From: Bacteroidia bacterium | Lineage (GTDB): Bacteria > Bacteroidota > Bacteroidia > AKYH767-A > OLB10 | DNA: 64,000 nt | Direction: 5' to 3' | Assembly: GCA_016788065.1 (NCBI GenBank) | Contig: JAEUTI010000006.1 | Span: forward strand, 51,016-115,015 | In this document: piece after piece, positions 1 through 8,995 of the stretch | How the letters are laid out: each line of letters begins with the position of its first letter | Numbering within the stretch: position 1 is the first letter of the stretch | Notes under the pieces: generated by a model | Told to the model about the DNA's origin: nothing | Databases searched by the model: none | The model's input: the letters and a program-made list of their open reading frames with translations, nothing else | Program-made: the position numbers and the translations under genes

Positions 1-129
1 AACGCTGAGGAACCAGATGACGACACACGAACCGATATATTAAAATATCATAGTAAAGGTAAAACGGCTGAGGAAATATCAGATTTTCTTGAAATTGATA
101 TAAAAGTGGTAAAGAAAATAATAAGTTGA
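1..129 (+). CDS. C-terminal end of a truncated gene, helix-turn-helix-like tail
   Basis: An open frame enters from the left edge and ends at TGA (127-129), giving 42 residues. After an acidic stretch (EEPDDDTRTD) the tail reads KGKTAEEISDFLEI followed by KVVKKII, the spacing of a small helix-turn-helix. Tails like this occur in Rpn/PD-(D/E)XK transposase-nuclease proteins and in small DNA-binding proteins, but too little is present to assign a family. It lies about 270 bp from the decayed insertion sequence; nothing else was recognised between them. Confidence 0.5.
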   Translation, partial: NAEEPDDDTRTDILKYHSKGKTAEEISDFLEIDIKVVKKIIS

Positions 130-400
130 GACCTATAGAGAATAATAACATCGCAAAATAGCTATTTGACAAAATTAAATAGTGTTTTGCTGGTTCAAAT
201 TTTGTTGCAAACATTTGAGCTAGTTAAAGTTTATAGGAAATTAGAAAAATCAGGTAATTATGTTTGCTAAATTCTTGTCTTGAATGCGAGAAGAAAAAGG
301 TCCTATTCCCTGACAAATTGCTATGTAACTCTAGCTTTTCCCAGACTGGATTGACTTTAGAAATTTAAAATTTATAAGTTTATTTTAAATGAACTATGAT

Positions 401-1201
401 TTATTTGTTAGACGACTTATTTCCAAGAGATTCATGTGGTCGATAGTTATTGTAATCAGTTATAAATGCTTTTATTTTGTTTATTACTTGATTCATGTCT
501 TCAAACAAACAAGCATCCAAAACATCTTGACGGAATGACTTGTTGAATCGCTCCACAAATCCATTTTGCATTGGTTTGCCCGGCTAAATAAATTGTAGTT
601 CAATATCATGTTCAGTACACCACTCTGCTAATTCACTGCTGATAAATTCCAGCCCATTATCCACACGTATCTTTTGAGGCTTCCCATGTTCAAGGATGGC
701 ATGCTGTAGCGTTTTAATCACTCTGTTTGCAGGAAAGCTGAATCCTGCTTCAATATAAATGGCCTTCCGATTGAAATCATCTATTATATTCAATACACGA
801 AATTTTCTTTTATTCATGAAGGTGTCATGCGTGAAGTCCATGCTCCAGCTTTCATTACACTGCAAAGGTTGATTCAGGTACTGCTTTATCCTTGCTGGAA
901 TTCGTTTTTTCGTTCTCCCGCGATGATTCATTCCAAGTAGTAAATAGACCCGTCTTACGCGTTTATATATCCATTTCAGCCCATCTTGACGTATTCGTAA
1001 GTAATTCTTATCCTGACCCTCTCTGGGCTTTTGTTCAGCAAGCTTGTTTAGTTTTTCAATTACCAAAGAATCATCCTTGATCTTTGGGTAGTAGTACATG
1101 GACTTAGGTAGTTCAACTACGTTGCAAGCCCTGGTGATACTTACCTGATAACATTCCATCAGGAAAGCAGCCATATTTTTCCTTTCACCGGGGCTTACCA
1201 C
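401..1201 (-). pseudogene. IS3-family transposase OrfB, interrupted by an internal TAG
   Basis: The frame runs from the -1 frameshift point with orfA (GTG at 1201) to TAA at 401-403, about 266 codons, a normal OrfB length. An rve/DDE core is visible: first Asp in SWSMDFTHD, second in IRVDNGLEF, and the catalytic Glu in GFVERFN. An in-frame TAG at 584-586 falls where relatives have Gln (QFI-stop-PGKP) and separates the first two catalytic residues from the Glu and the C-terminal YNNYRPHESL motif. The longest intact piece (584-1201, 205 residues) would lack the third catalytic residue and should be inactive. The reading frame is otherwise perfect, so decay is recent. Confidence 0.9.
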
Positions 1202-1467
1202 TTTTTTGAAAGTACATCCTTGAGCATTTTATTGTCCAAGACCAAATCAGCATACATGCCTTTAAGTTTGCGGTTCTCATCTTCAAGTTCTTTGAACCGC
1301 GTGAGCTGATCTCCATCCATACCACTGTACTTCTTCTTCCAATTGTAAAAGGTGGCACTTTTAACATCGAAGTCCCGGCAAATTGCCTCTACCTATTTAC
1401 CCGTTTCTTTTTCTTTCAGCGCCTGTACGATCTGCGCTGCGGTAAATCTTGTTGTTTTATTTTACAT
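1195..1467 (-). pseudogene. IS3-family OrfA (HTH subunit), two premature stops
   Basis: Reading the minus strand from ATG (1465-1467) gives a recognisable OrfA of about 90 codons ending at TAA 1195-1197: an N-terminal HTH segment (TRFTAAQIVQALKEKETGK), then SATFYNWKKKYSG, then a zipper-like segment ending in KMLKDVLSKKW. Codon 2 is TAA, and a TAG interrupts after ETGK where relatives have Gln (…GK-Q-VEAIC). The A-AAA-AAG heptamer before the terminal W codon is the expected -1 frameshift site for making the OrfAB fusion. Both stops are one C-to-T change away from Gln codons. Confidence 0.85.
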
Positions 1468-1703
1468 GCCTAAAGTTAAAAAATAATTCTACTTTTAAGC
1501 GGTTCATTTTATAGGGAAGTTATAGTAATGGTAAATATAAACCTCTATAAACGAATAACTTAGACTATGTTACGCCTTCCGGTTAATTCTGGAATAATTC
1601 AGCCGTGCACTTAGACTTGTATAATTATGGAAAAAACTGGTTTGCAAATGCATTAAATACCCCATAAATTGCTTTTAATATTAATATCAAAACCCAATTT
1701 TAA

Positions 1704-3224
1704 ATGAAAAAATTACTAATAATTTTCTGGGGAATAGTGGCTCATTCTACATCGTTATTTTCTCAAGGCACCTTTTCTGCTACGTATAATTTTGGCAACA
1801 CAAAGGGCATTGCAGTGACTTGGGACAATAAATTCATTATGTTTGCACAAAACGGGATTGGAAGAATATCTAAAGTTGATCCAAACACTGGTAATCTGGA
1901 CTGGACATCTGAAATTAGTTTCCAGGGTCGTCACTTTTTCATAAAAAGAATTATTGAGACAACGGATAGCAATTTTGTTGCACTGTTTTCCCAAATAGGA
2001 AATCCTACATTTTTCGGCGCAATAAAAGTATCCTCAAACGGGACGTTATTATGGGCAAAAAAATATTTTGCTACATTATCTAATATAGGATTGGACTTAT
2101 GTGCAACAATTGATGGAGGATTTATTATGGTCGGTTCAGGATGCGCGGGAGATAATTATGCCATCCGATGCGATACAGGTGGGAGTATTATTTGGCAAAA
2201 ACATTACAAAGACTTAATTTCAAATGCCGGCTCATCATATAGAATTAAAAATGCAGGAAATAACAATTTTTATATTTCGGGAAGTAATCCAGGAGCCAAC
2301 AATAATAAAGCTAATGTACTATTTAAAATTAATAGTGCTGGTGATTTATTATGGTTTCAAAAAATCAATATGGCTGGCATTAATTTCAGTTTTGCATTGA
2401 CGGCCACCACAGACGGCGGTGCAACTATTGCAGGCAATACTAATGTATTAGATTCAAATATTGCTTACACTTACCTGTCACATTTTGATTCTGTAGGAAA
2501 TCATGTGTGGCTAAAAGCATATCAGGATAATTATAATGGAAATTCCGTGAATGATCTTATCCAACTTAATAATGGAGAATATATAGCAAGCGGAAATTTA
2601 TTTTATAATGATATCAGGAATGTTCAAATGTTAAATTTCAAAACTGATGTAAACGGGAACTTATTGTGGGCGAAAGCTGGGGGTAAAAATCAAGATGGTA
2701 GTGGCTACGACGATAATTTTTGTATAAAAGCCATAAATGATTCTACAATCTTAAATGGAGGAACTCATTCGATTTCCAAACTAAATGCGAATGGATTTGG
2801 CTGGTGCTATACCGATTCGATCCATTTAATTACTCACCTTCCTGTTTATACAATTGAAACACCAACAACTATTTATTCGCATAACCTTAATTTCATTTCC
2901 GATACAATCAATTATACATATAATTTAAATCCCGGAAGAGGACCATACAGTATTTGCACTAACATCACGAATATTCCTGATCTTGATTATGAAAAGGCTA
3001 TATCTATTTCTCCAAATCCTTTTGAAAATGAAGTAAATATCAGATCAGATTTCAATTTCGAAACTCAAATAAGTATCTTTGATATTACTTCAAAAATAAT
3101 ATTTCAACAATATCATTCAGGTTCTTTAAAAATAAATACAGAGCATTTTAGAAAAGGGCTATATTTTTACGAGATAAGGGGAAAGAATGGAGAGTTCAAG
3201 TCAGGTAAAATTGTGAAGAATTAA
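1704..3224 (+). CDS. Secreted beta-propeller-like protein with T9SS type A sorting domain
   Basis: The 506-residue protein starts with a signal peptide (MKKLLIIFWGIVAHSTSLFS). The body has repeated segments of the form 'x-GNLLWAK / GSIIWQK / GDLLWFQK' alternating with 'DGGFIMVGS / DGGATIAGN', which is the pattern of SBBP/delta-60-like propeller repeats in Bacteroidota exoproteins. The last ~80 residues (SISPNPFENEVNI … GLYFYEIRGKNGEFKSGKIVKN) match a T9SS type A C-terminal domain, so it should cross the outer membrane through PorU/PorV-type machinery and be released or anchored to the surface. No catalytic motif is visible. It is transcribed alone. Confidence 0.85.
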   Translation: MKKLLIIFWGIVAHSTSLFSQGTFSATYNFGNTKGIAVTWDNKFIMFAQNGIGRISKVDPNTGNLDWTSEISFQGRHFFIKRIIETTDSNFVALFSQIGNPTFFGAIKVSSNGTLLWAKKYFATLSNIGLDLCATIDGGFIMVGSGCAGDNYAIRCDTGGSIIWQKHYKDLISNAGSSYRIKNAGNNNFYISGSNPGANNNKANVLFKINSAGDLLWFQKINMAGINFSFALTATTDGGATIAGNTNVLDSNIAYTYLSHFDSVGNHVWLKAYQDNYNGNSVNDLIQLNNGEYIASGNLFYNDIRNVQMLNFKTDVNGNLLWAKAGGKNQDGSGYDDNFCIKAINDSTILNGGTHSISKLNANGFGWCYTDSIHLITHLPVYTIETPTTIYSHNLNFISDTINYTYNLNPGRGPYSICTNITNIPDLDYEKAISISPNPFENEVNIRSDFNFETQISIFDITSKIIFQQYHSGSLKINTEHFRKGLYFYEIRGKNGEFKSGKIVKN

Positions 3225-3244
3225 ATCGATAATTACAGGATAAC

Positions 3245-3402
3245 ACTGCTTTGCCTACAGGGTTGACAAAGACAATTTCTCATAATTCTATAACAACATT
3301 TGATTTCCATAATTAGAAATCACAAACTTTTCCACTCCCTCTCCCGGTCATTTTACGCCGCCACTTTCAAAAACCACCTTCAAAAAGCAAGGGTTTTCCC
3401 TC
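3245..3402. repeat. Intergenic repeat family A, copy 1
   Basis: The block holds TTGCCTacagGGTTG followed ~80 bp later by TTTTACGCCGCC, then a run of TTTTCAAAA-like sequence and CCACCTTCAAAAAGCAAG. The same ordered elements recur at 7790-7962, and the first half recurs at 6892-6965. No gene was seen in the whole 3225-3640 interval. Its right half also holds the sequence GGTATAAATACGGGGG (around 3404-3420), which in reverse complement reappears upstream of the peptide cluster near 59190. Boundaries are by eye. Confidence 0.6.
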
Positions 3403-3640
3403 GGGTATAAATACGGGGGTGGGTTCTAATAAATTAATAATTTAATCAAATAAAGCTTCTACTTTGGAACACAGAAAAGCGGTGTAAAGTGCTTTATATC
3501 CACATAAAAGCGAATGTTTTTTGAGTGAAAAAATAAGCTTGAAAAAATTTAAGGACAACTTTATTTATTCAAGATGCTTAACTTGATAATTTGTGAATAA
3601 TAACTTAATTTTACAAGAATGACATTCCTATAGAGGCAGT

Positions 3641-3979
3641 ATGAAAAATGAGACAAAATTGTTCACCATTAAAATAGTGCATACTTTAATATGGGTATTT
3701 TTTAATTTTGTAATTTTCTATATGCTTTATGCTGTAATTGTAAATAAGTTAGACAAATGGCTATGGATTGGTTATGGACTGTTTTTCCTGGAAGGGCTAA
3801 CTTTAGTCGTTTTCAAATTTTTCTGCCCTTTGACCATAATTGCACGCAAATATTCAAATTCGACAAAAGACAATTTTGATATTTTTATACCAAACTGGCT
3901 TGCAAAATATAACAAGTTAATTTATACATCGATCTTAGTTTTGATAATCATTTTGACCATTTACCAACTTTTAAAATAA
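3641..3979 (+). CDS. Small integral membrane protein of unknown function
   Basis: The 112-residue protein is strongly hydrophobic, with about three to four transmembrane segments (roughly residues 9-32, 38-60 and 92-111) joined by short basic loops. A FFCPLT motif followed by a loop ending FIPNWLAKYNKLIYTSIL is distinctive. The CPLT element recalls DUF2784-type membrane proteins, but the rest does not clearly fit, so no function is assigned. It is the first of the + strand run of short genes, preceded by a 415-bp repeat-bearing interval. No SD-like sequence precedes ATG. Confidence 0.7.
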   Translation: MKNETKLFTIKIVHTLIWVFFNFVIFYMLYAVIVNKLDKWLWIGYGLFFLEGLTLVVFKFFCPLTIIARKYSNSTKDNFDIFIPNWLAKYNKLIYTSILVLIIILTIYQLLK

Positions 3980-4003
3980 GCCTGTATGCCAACAGTTATG
4001 TAA

Positions 4004-4024
4004 CGAGTTATGATTCATAACTCG
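4004..4024. other. Perfect 21-bp palindrome downstream of the small membrane protein gene
   Basis: CGAGTTATGA, one T, then TCATAACTCG: ten paired bases with a single central base, 25 bp after the stop of the preceding gene. There is no T-run directly after it, so it is not a textbook terminator. It could be a hairpin at a transcript end, an operator, or a recombination or repeat remnant. Confidence 0.6.
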
Positions 4025-4124
4025 GCCTATTGGAAAAAAACTAACTTTTGGCTAACTTTGAGTGCGAAATATTACATATTGAAAATACGCAATTGTTAAG
4101 GCATATTCAATAAACAATTAATAT

Positions 4125-4796
4125 ATGAGTATAGTGTTAGTTCCAATAGTGGTGTTTCTTTTGTTCATTGTGGCAATAGTATATTACATAAAGAGAGACA
4201 AAAGCCAAACCAAAATCGAATCGGTATATCAAAAAATAGATGAAATTAACAATAGCATAAAGGACATTGGTATTGTCCGAAATACTATAACAAACAAAGT
4301 ATCCAATACGGAAAGTAAATATATTCGGCTACATAATTTGAGCAGAGTCTTTAAATATGATGATTCTGATAAATATTGGATTGAATTTTGCATTGAAAAT
4401 GTTTCGTCCGACGATTTGAATTTTAATCTATTGGATATTGCATTGGATTTGCATGGTGAAAAGGTGATATGCGATTTAATATTGCTACACGAAAAGGTTC
4501 CAGAATATCTGGCTCCGCCCTATGGTAACCGCTATTACAATACCGAATTTTTCCGCAACTACATTTTAGGGACAAAAGGTCAAAAACTATTTTTCTTTTC
4601 AGGACGGTTTGCTTTGCCAATAGGGCACTATGAGTTCAGCGAATCTGATTCCATTGAAATAAATATTGGTATTAATAAATTGGATGGCGATCAATTTATA
4701 GAATATGAAAAAATAAAGTTGATAGAATCTTTTAGTAAACTTAAATTTAAGAGAATACAATCAATAAATGACTCGATTAAATGGTTAAATGAGTAA
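4125..4796 (+). CDS. Membrane-anchored protein of unknown function
   Basis: The 223-residue protein has one N-terminal transmembrane helix (residues 2-23, MSIVLVPIVVFLLFIVAIVYYI) followed by a basic segment and a short coiled-coil-like stretch (IESVYQKIDEINNSIKDI). A soluble domain of about 150 residues is rich in Tyr, Phe and Asp (e.g. YWIEFCIENVSSDDLNFNLLDIAL). With only a short basic patch after the helix the soluble part is probably cytoplasmic. I recognise no family. It stands alone with ~145 bp upstream and ~310 bp downstream free of genes. Confidence 0.65.
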   Translation: MSIVLVPIVVFLLFIVAIVYYIKRDKSQTKIESVYQKIDEINNSIKDIGIVRNTITNKVSNTESKYIRLHNLSRVFKYDDSDKYWIEFCIENVSSDDLNFNLLDIALDLHGEKVICDLILLHEKVPEYLAPPYGNRYYNTEFFRNYILGTKGQKLFFFSGRFALPIGHYEFSESDSIEINIGINKLDGDQFIEYEKIKLIESFSKLKFKRIQSINDSIKWLNE

Positions 4797-4990
4797 GTCC
4801 CCTGCTGGCTTTTTCAAAAGGTTGATCTATAGCATCGCCACAAAAGTATTCTTCGCCTTTCAGGAGAAGCTTTTATAGTTTTTCATAGTCTTAAATATGT
4901 CTTTAAAACTTCGCTTATACACAATCATTTCAAAGAATATACTTATATCATTATCAATAATATAAGCTTAGTTCCGGCTTTTATAATGGA

Positions 4991-5070
4991 GCAAGTTGTT
5001 CAGGGAATTTATTTACTCATTTTTGAGATGACTGCGGTTTTTAGTCGGGCTGCCGTTAAAGGCAATTAGT
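4991..5070. repeat. Intergenic repeat family B, copy 1
   Basis: The block reads CAAGTTgTTCA…ATTTaCTCATTTTTGAG, then about ten bases, then GCGGTTTTTAGTCGGGCTGCC and GTTAAAGGCAATTAG. Its first part aligns with 5590-5650 and its second part (GGTTTTTAG…GGCTGCC…GGCAA) with 15547-15640. It sits directly upstream of the next gene, so it may contain that gene's promoter. Nothing else was seen in 4797-5106. Confidence 0.6.
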
Positions 5071-5106
5071 GTGGACGAATTACGTTAAGAGTTAAGTTTT
5101 TAGAAA

Positions 5107-5514
5107 ATGAATAAGTCCGCAAAACGAATTAGCATAACTGTGACTATTATTCTATTCTTTTTGCTTTTTACTTTGCCACTATTTCTTATAGTATTTTTCG
5201 AAAACTTTCCAGTTAAATCGCCGCCTAAAGTTGTTACCTTAATATTACAACCAGACACAAAGTATTCTTCAGGGTATACAGACGAAAAGTTTGAATCCAT
5301 TAGCATCGGCATGACAGAAAAGCAAGTGCTGGATATTCTAGGAGAGCCGTTGACTCGTTGGCGACCTTACCTGAATACAAAATTCAAGGACAAAGAACAT
5401 TTCGTAGGACTTCAGTATAGTGAAAGTCCTGGTAGCGGACATTATAACTTACGACAAATTTATCTTGATAACGGAAAGGTCGCTGAAATAATAAGCTATT
5501 TCTATATCGACTAA
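5107..5514 (+). CDS. Single-pass membrane protein with BamE/SmpA-like motif
   Basis: The 135-residue protein has an N-terminal transmembrane helix or uncleaved signal (residues ~9-32, ISITVTIILFFLLFTLPLFL). A C-terminal half centres on SISIGMTEKQVLDILGEPLTRW (~residues 62-83). The G-M-T-x-x-Q-V-x-x-x-L-G-x-P pattern is the hallmark of SmpA/OmlA (BamE-like) folds, which occur in many small periplasmic proteins. BamE itself is a lipoprotein, and no lipobox is seen here, so only the fold is suggested. It is flanked on both sides by family B repeats. Confidence 0.6.
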   Translation: MNKSAKRISITVTIILFFLLFTLPLFLIVFFENFPVKSPPKVVTLILQPDTKYSSGYTDEKFESISIGMTEKQVLDILGEPLTRWRPYLNTKFKDKEHFVGLQYSESPGSGHYNLRQIYLDNGKVAEIISYFYID

Positions 5515-5589
5515 ATTTCCTTCAGAATGCAGTCATTTGTTCCATTTGATGCAATTATTGCCTGACTAAAATGAGAGGTTTGGTTGCCA

Positions 5590-5650
5590 AGTTCATATAT
5601 TTGCTTATTTTTGAGAAAACGCGAATTTTTAGTCGGATTTACATTACACC
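5590..5650. repeat. Intergenic repeat family B, copy 2
   Basis: CCAAGTTCATATATTTGCTTATTTTTGAG, AAAACGCG, AATTTTTAGTCGG aligns with 4991-5057 over roughly 55 bases with small indels. It lies 45-100 bp upstream of the serine hydrolase gene, the same relative position as copy 1 has to its gene, so the 135-residue gene is bracketed by two direct copies. Confidence 0.6.
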
Positions 5651-5692
5651 TAATACCCAAACAACAGGTAAAATCAACGATAAATAAAAGCT

Positions 5693-6877
5693 ATGAAACT
5701 CAAAATATTAATCGTGATAATGTTGATTTCTAACCTGGCAATAGGACAAAATCAACAAATCACCAGACTTGACGGGAGTAAAATCACTGCTAGTGCAATT
5801 GACGAAACCGTTAACGGCTTAATGAAAAAGGCAAATGTTCAAGGATTGAGCTTGTCGATAATTAATAAAAACCAAACACCTTACATAAAATCCTATGGGT
5901 ATAAGAATTTAGCTAAAAACGAGTTTCTAGATTCTGCAACGGTTTTGTATGCAGCATCATTTAGCAAGGCAGTATTTGGCTATTTGACGATGAAATTGGT
6001 AGAGGAAAAAGTGATAGACTTAGACAAACCTCTTTACGAATATTTAAGCAAACCCATTCCGGATTATGAGTATTTCTCAGATCTTAAATCTGATGACAGA
6101 TGGAAATTAATGACGGCAAGAATGTGTTTGAGCCATACAACAGGACTTCCTAATGTTAGATGGGTTCATCCAACAACAGGTGTTCAAGATACCCTTGGCA
6201 TTATGAAAATATATTTTACTCCGGGACAGAAATATGCTTATTCGGGAGAAGGAATTAAACTTTTGCAGTTAGTTATAGAGGAAGTAACAAAGAAAAATGT
6301 TGAGGAATTGGCAATTGAAAAAATCTTCAACCCAATTGGAATGACAAGAACCGGATACATTTGGCATGAGCGGTTTGATGATAATTACGCAACGGGTCAC
6401 CTTTCAGACAACACACTCAATCCAAAGAAAAAGCGAACCATGCCGGTGGCCGGTGCTTCTTTGGTAACAACAATTACAGACTACACCAGATTTATTGAGC
6501 ATTTGATGAATCAGAAAGGTTTAGACGAAAGTATGTTTGAAGAAATGATCTCACCTCAAATTGAAATATTGTCAAAGTCACAATTTCCACCAATTACCGA
6601 AGAAACAACAACGGAGAACAAAGCCATTAATTTATCATATGGACTTGGTTGGGGTCTATTGAAATGCAAGTATGGCAGAGCATTTTTTAAAGAAGGACAC
6701 GATGATGCCTGGAGAAACTATAACATAAATTTTATTGACAAAGGGATTTCAATAATAATAATAACCAATAGTGCTAATGGAGAACTCATTTTTAAAGAAC
6801 TATTAGAAACATTAATTGCAGATACTTTTACACCCTGGAAATGGGAAGCATACTTTCCAATCGACTACAAGAAGTAA
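5693..6877 (+). CDS. Secreted serine hydrolase, beta-lactamase/class C PBP family
   Basis: The 394-residue protein has a signal peptide (MKLKILIVIMLISNLAIGQ). It shows the catalytic signatures of the beta-lactamase (PF00144) superfamily: SxxK at S89-F-S-K92, Y-S-G at Y183-S-G185, and a G-H-D segment (EGHDDAW) in place of the KTG/HxG triad element. Length is normal. Members include DD-carboxypeptidases, esterases and peptidases, and the substrate cannot be read from sequence. It is probably periplasmic or surface-exposed. It is a single-gene unit in the + strand accessory run. Confidence 0.85.
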   Translation: MKLKILIVIMLISNLAIGQNQQITRLDGSKITASAIDETVNGLMKKANVQGLSLSIINKNQTPYIKSYGYKNLAKNEFLDSATVLYAASFSKAVFGYLTMKLVEEKVIDLDKPLYEYLSKPIPDYEYFSDLKSDDRWKLMTARMCLSHTTGLPNVRWVHPTTGVQDTLGIMKIYFTPGQKYAYSGEGIKLLQLVIEEVTKKNVEELAIEKIFNPIGMTRTGYIWHERFDDNYATGHLSDNTLNPKKKRTMPVAGASLVTTITDYTRFIEHLMNQKGLDESMFEEMISPQIEILSKSQFPPITEETTTENKAINLSYGLGWGLLKCKYGRAFFKEGHDDAWRNYNINFIDKGISIIIITNSANGELIFKELLETLIADTFTPWKWEAYFPIDYKK

Positions 6878-6891
6878 AGGTACAAAGGAGT

Positions 6892-6965
6892 AACACAGGT
6901 GACTGTTGTCCCTTTTGGTTGGATGGGAGAACAAAACCCATCAACCCCAATTTCAATTACGAACT
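6892..6965. repeat. Intergenic repeat family A, partial copy
   Basis: GGTGACTGTTGTCCC, TTTT, GGTTGGATGGGAGAACA begins about 23 bp after the hydrolase stop and aligns with GGTGTCTGTTGCCTG … GGTTAGTCGGAGAAACA at 7787-7829, continuing into an AATTTCaATT element. The TTTTACGCCGCC half found in copies 1 and 3 is missing here. Confidence 0.55.
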
Positions 6966-7030
6966 GCTAGAATAAGCAAGAAATCTGATCACCAAAACAA
7001 TAGATTATTGACAAAATATAGGATTAAAGA

Positions 7031-7738
7031 ATGAAAAGAATTGCATTTATTACCGACATACATTTAGGAGAACAATTTCCAATTGACAATAATGTCAACC
7101 CACCTAAAAATCTTGAAACAGTTCTTAGTGATATAGAGAACAGAAAAATTAACGAAATAATTTTTGGTGGTGACATTGGCGAAGCAACTTCACATGACTA
7201 TTTTTTTGAAAAACTAAAAAATCTAAATGTAAAATTGATTCTAGGAAACCACGACAAGTTTGATAAGGTAAAAGATCATTTTAATAAAGACAAAAATAAA
7301 GATGAACTTTACTACAAAACAGAGGATGAAACGTACCAATACATATTTTTAGACAGTTCATCAGACGAATTGAGTAAAACGCAATTAGAATGGATTCTAA
7401 ATGAATTAAGCGAACAGAAAGAATTGGTTTTGTTTGTTCACCACCCTGTTCTGGAAATTGAAACAAAAGTTGACAAAGTTTATCCTCTAAAAAATAGAGA
7501 TGAATTAAAACTGATTTTACTTAAATTTAAAAATAATGTGACAATATTTTGCGGACACTATCATATGAACGATGAACAAGAATTCAAAAACATAAAACAA
7601 TACACAACTCAATCATTGTCTTTTCAACTCATAATAAACCCAACAGAAATAGAAATTGATAATTTAAATTTTGGATATAGAATAATAACTATTAGCACTG
7701 AAAATATTAAAACTGAAATAATTAATTTCAAACAATAA
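7031..7738 (+). CDS. Calcineurin-like metallophosphoesterase
   Basis: The 235-residue cytoplasmic protein carries all the metal-binding motifs of the family in order: DxH (FITDIHLG, D9/H11), GGD (FGGDIG), GNHD (LGNHDK), a His motif (VHHPVL) and GHxH (CGHYHM). Size and layout resemble Icc/CpdA-type phosphodiesterases, which act on cyclic nucleotides or other phosphodiesters, but the substrate is not determinable. The gene is markedly A+T-rich, with many AAA/AAT codons, even compared with its neighbours, which suggests acquisition. It lies between two family A repeats. Confidence 0.85.
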   Translation: MKRIAFITDIHLGEQFPIDNNVNPPKNLETVLSDIENRKINEIIFGGDIGEATSHDYFFEKLKNLNVKLILGNHDKFDKVKDHFNKDKNKDELYYKTEDETYQYIFLDSSSDELSKTQLEWILNELSEQKELVLFVHHPVLEIETKVDKVYPLKNRDELKLILLKFKNNVTIFCGHYHMNDEQEFKNIKQYTTQSLSFQLIINPTEIEIDNLNFGYRIITISTENIKTEIINFKQ

Positions 7739-7789
7739 ACGGAATATCGAAAAAGAAACAATTAAAACTCTAAAAATATACCGGCAGGC

Positions 7790-7962
7790 AAAATAGGTGT
7801 CTGTTGCCTGTCTGGTTAGTCGGAGAAACACAGTCACACTTAAACCGGTTAACCGTGTTATTTCCGCAATTGAGATCCTAATAACATTATTATTCCGTTC
7901 CTTCCACAGCCTTTTTACGCCGCCGTTTTCAAAACCCACCTTCAAAAAGCAAGTGTTTCCCC
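7790..7962. repeat. Intergenic repeat family A, copy 3 (fullest)
   Basis: Order of elements: GGTGTCTGTTGCCTG, GGTTAGTCGGAGAAACA, an ATTTCCgcAATTgag element, TTCCGTTCCTTCCACAGCC, TTTTTACGCCGCC, TTTTCAAAACCCACC, TTCAAAAAGCAAG. It aligns along its length with 3245-3402. The surrounding 7739-8310 interval contains no gene that I can support; 8100-8160 has AAGGCAATTTGCACGG, loosely like the end of family B. Confidence 0.6.
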
Positions 7963-8310
7963 TAAGATAAAATTATGAGATGAGCTTGTATCTATTTGAT
8001 ATTGTGCATTTTAGTAATTGGTTAAAATCGAGTCTAAAAATAGGGCAACTCCTTTTAATGGTGTATTTTTAAGGTTTGCAATTAAAGTTAAGGAAGTTTA
8101 AGGCAATTTGCACGGTCAACAAACATTTATGAAATAACGGCGGTTAATACTTTATTTTACATTTGCAGATAGCCGATAGTGCAAATAAACTTAAGGGTAC
8201 AAACATAGCCATGCCTTCTCAAATCAAAAAAATGTTATATCAACTTTCGATAAGCTTGTGAAATTGAAAATTTTTCGGTTACCACTAATCTTAAACAAAA
8301 TTATCTAATC

Positions 8311-8802
8311 ATGACTTCAGAAATCAAAGCTAACGTAACACGAGAGGACTACGCTTCATTTAATACACATTTGTTTATTAAAAGGAACGTGAAGAAATAT
8401 ATCGTCTTAAGTATAGTTATGTCTCTGGCATTACCTTTCTTAATTACCAGTAAATCTACTCCAGAACTTTCTGACTTTATTCTGACCTTCATTGTTTACA
8501 ACCTTTTCTTTTGGTTAGTAATATATAACAGGCTGAGGAAAACAAAAAATATTCCAATGGAGGGAGGCCCCACTTTAGGAGAAAGAAAATACATTATAAG
8601 TGATAGCGAATTCATCTGCGAGAATGAAATGGCTTTTTCTAAAATACGATGGGATGGGATTAAATGTGTGGATATTTCAAAGAAAGCTATATACTTATTT
8701 GTGGATACAAATCAGGCATTTATTATACCAAGAAGAACATTTCCAGACCTAATAACGGAAAATGAATTTGTTGAATTGATTAATCGAAAAGTAAAATTGT
8801 AA
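8311..8802 (+). CDS. YcxB-like membrane protein
   Basis: The 163-residue protein has two central transmembrane helices (about residues 30-50 and 58-76) followed by a soluble C-terminal domain: KYIISDSEFICENEMAFSKIRWDGIKCVDISKKAIYLFVDTN, then AFIIPRRTFPD. This is the pattern of YcxB-like C-terminal domains (PF14317), where a strand-rich domain ends with 'iPkraF' and a Glu/Leu helix (EFVELINRKVKL). Function is unknown in the family. It is a single-gene unit preceded by a ~570-bp gene-free interval. Confidence 0.75.
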   Translation: MTSEIKANVTREDYASFNTHLFIKRNVKKYIVLSIVMSLALPFLITSKSTPELSDFILTFIVYNLFFWLVIYNRLRKTKNIPMEGGPTLGERKYIISDSEFICENEMAFSKIRWDGIKCVDISKKAIYLFVDTNQAFIIPRRTFPDLITENEFVELINRKVKL

Positions 8803-8995
8803 ATATAAAATAAATATGCAATTACCTGATTTTTCAATCCAGGTCCGAAAATAATTATTATAACTTCTATAAATAATCTAAAAAGGGAAATCACTACTGT
8901 TAATATAATTTTAAGTTAAAAATTGCTAATTTCCTGTCTATTCACAATACATTAAATTGTTATAGGTAACCAAAACGCAATACATTTAATATAGC

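Larger units (their letters stand above)
401..1506 (-). mobile_element. Degenerate IS3-family insertion sequence (IS407-like)
   Basis: Two overlapping minus-strand frames give the classic IS3 layout: orfA (helix-turn-helix plus leucine-zipper-like region) and orfB (DDE integrase), joined at an A-AAA-AAG slippery heptamer near 1201-1207. The orfA-proximal end shows a plausible terminal repeat on the minus strand, TGAACCGCTTAAAAG, ending at 1506. I could not find its partner beyond the orfB stop near 330-400, so that end is decayed, truncated or not recognisable. Both frames carry stop codons, so the copy is presumably not autonomous. Group assignment rests on protein motifs recalled from the IS407 group and was not searched. 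Confidence 0.85.

Noticed and set aside
401..1467. Alternative genetic code (TAA/TAG read as Gln)
   Set aside because: All other genes in the window use TAA, TAG and TGA as normal terminators, and intact genes have no internal stops.
3979..4124. Canonical integron attC site around the 21-bp palindrome
   Set aside because: GCCAAC and GGCTAAC occur near the palindrome, but the RYYYAAC/GTTRRRY core pair in the right order and spacing could not be matched.
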